This document shows, piece after piece, positions 6,512-7,080 of a stretch of DNA of 7,080 bases; within the stretch, counting starts at the first letter, position 1; each line of letters opens with the position of its first letter. A model generated the notes under the pieces. The model searched no databases and had not been told where the DNA came from. It saw only the letters and a program-made list of their open reading frames with translations. Both the position numbers and the translations under genes were made by a program. Origin of the DNA: Promethearchaeota archaeon (GTDB lineage: Archaea > Asgardarchaeota > Lokiarchaeia > Sigynarchaeales > SOKP01); assembly GCA_030608765.1 (NCBI GenBank), contig JAUWDN010000052.1, positions 1 through 7,080 on the forward strand, in the 5' to 3' direction.

Positions 6512-7080
6512 ATGAATAAGATTGGTGATTTGTTAACGGTTAAGCTAAAAAGTATTGAAATCGTAAAAGGATTCTCAATATTAATAATTCTTTTTTCAAA
6601 TTCTATAAATTATTGGTTAGTATTCGGAGACGAGTTAAAAGATATTTACGGTTTTATTATCACTATTTTGGAAGTCATAGGTCCATTATTATATATTTTT
6701 GTAGGGTCTTTCTCAATTTCCTTCACTCTGAATAAAAAAATGGGAACCTATCATGAAAAAAAGAATCGAAATAAAATCTTAAAACAGGCTCTTTTTCTAA
6801 TTTTATTAGGAAGTTTATATAACATAATATTAAATCCGAATTCAAAGTTTCCCATAAATCTATGGGGTTGGAACATCCTCGTCTTTTTAGGATTTTCTCA
6901 AATTATATGTTATTTAGCATATAAATTGGTAAGATGGGCAAGATTAGTAATTGGTTTAAGCATAATTCTTTTAACACCTGGAATTCGAGAACTACTATTT
7001 ATCGGAAAAGATACAAATTTATTTATAGAAGTAATACATTTTATGGTTGTTTCTCCCTTTCCTAATTATTCACTGCTACC
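6512..7080 (+). CDS. Multi-pass membrane acyltransferase, HGSNAT/DUF1624-like, 3' end missing
   Basis: From the ATG at 6512 the frame stays open for 189 codons to the window edge, so this is the N-terminal part of a longer protein. Hydrophobic helices lie at about 17-37, 46-73, 91-108, 119-139 and 143-158, and another begins near 170. The opening KSIEIVKGFSILIILFSNSI resembles the R-x-x-x-(I/L)-D-x-x-RG-x-x-I start of membrane acyltransferases related to heparan-alpha-glucosaminide N-acetyltransferase (HGSNAT_cat, DUF1624). Here the usual D and R read E16 and K19. FVGSFSISFTL (63-73), then basic KKNRNKILKQALFLILLG and NILVFLGFSQIICYLAY, also follow that family's layout. Such proteins pass an acyl group across the membrane onto sugars. 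The related acyltransferase-3/OpgC family is the main alternative. No Shine-Dalgarno motif is seen, and the 40-base gap suggests co-transcription with the GNAT gene. Confidence 0.7.
   Translation, partial: MNKIGDLLTVKLKSIEIVKGFSILIILFSNSINYWLVFGDELKDIYGFIITILEVIGPLLYIFVGSFSISFTLNKKMGTYHEKKNRNKILKQALFLILLGSLYNIILNPNSKFPINLWGWNILVFLGFSQIICYLAYKLVRWARLVIGLSIILLTPGIRELLFIGKDTNLFIEVIHFMVVSPFPNYSLL

Noticed and set aside
6484..6519. Tiny ORF MPIVIKSIIYE between the GNAT and acyltransferase genes, overlapping the latter's ATG
   Set aside because: Eleven codons with no ribosome binding site or conservation evidence; such short frames are expected by chance. A leader-peptide role cannot be supported from sequence alone.

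Overview
This window is strongly AT-rich (roughly 30% GC by eye) and looks archaeal. Its one confidently identified core gene is an alpha2-type class II glycyl-tRNA synthetase of the archaeal/eukaryotic kind. The starts mostly lack a Shine-Dalgarno motif and have TATA-like boxes about 40-60 bases upstream of the ATG. The mix of genes is a secreted toroid protein, a 7-TM orphan, a coiled-coil orphan, a GNAT and a HGSNAT-like membrane acyltransferase. That mix reminds me most of Asgard (Loki-like) archaea, but this is inference from style and memory; nothing in the window is a diagnostic Asgard marker.

Layout. 1-1233 (minus): 5' part of a membrane-anchored extracytoplasmic alpha/alpha-toroid protein that runs off the left edge. 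1355-2842 (minus): glycyl-tRNA synthetase, best started at an ATG with a weak SD rather than the upstream TTG. 2843-3039: divergent promoter region. 3040-3873 (plus): orphan integral membrane protein with about seven helices. 3998-5636 (plus): one coiled-coil gene of about 545 codons, split into two frames at a run of ten A residues (4840-4849). 5827-6471 (plus): GNAT acetyltransferase with a helical N-terminal extension. 6512-7080 (plus): start of a multi-pass acyltransferase of the HGSNAT/DUF1624 kind, cut by the right edge.

The genes do not form an obvious pathway. The two minus-strand genes could be read in tandem from the central divergent promoter region, although the left-hand gene also has its own TATA-like box. 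On the plus strand, the 7-TM gene and the coiled-coil gene each have their own upstream AT-rich region. The GNAT and acyltransferase genes are only 40 bases apart and may be co-transcribed. Three of the six genes encode membrane or surface proteins. No tRNA, rRNA, CRISPR array, IS element or toxin/defence cassette is visible. The observation most worth following is the A10 frame switch inside the coiled-coil gene.
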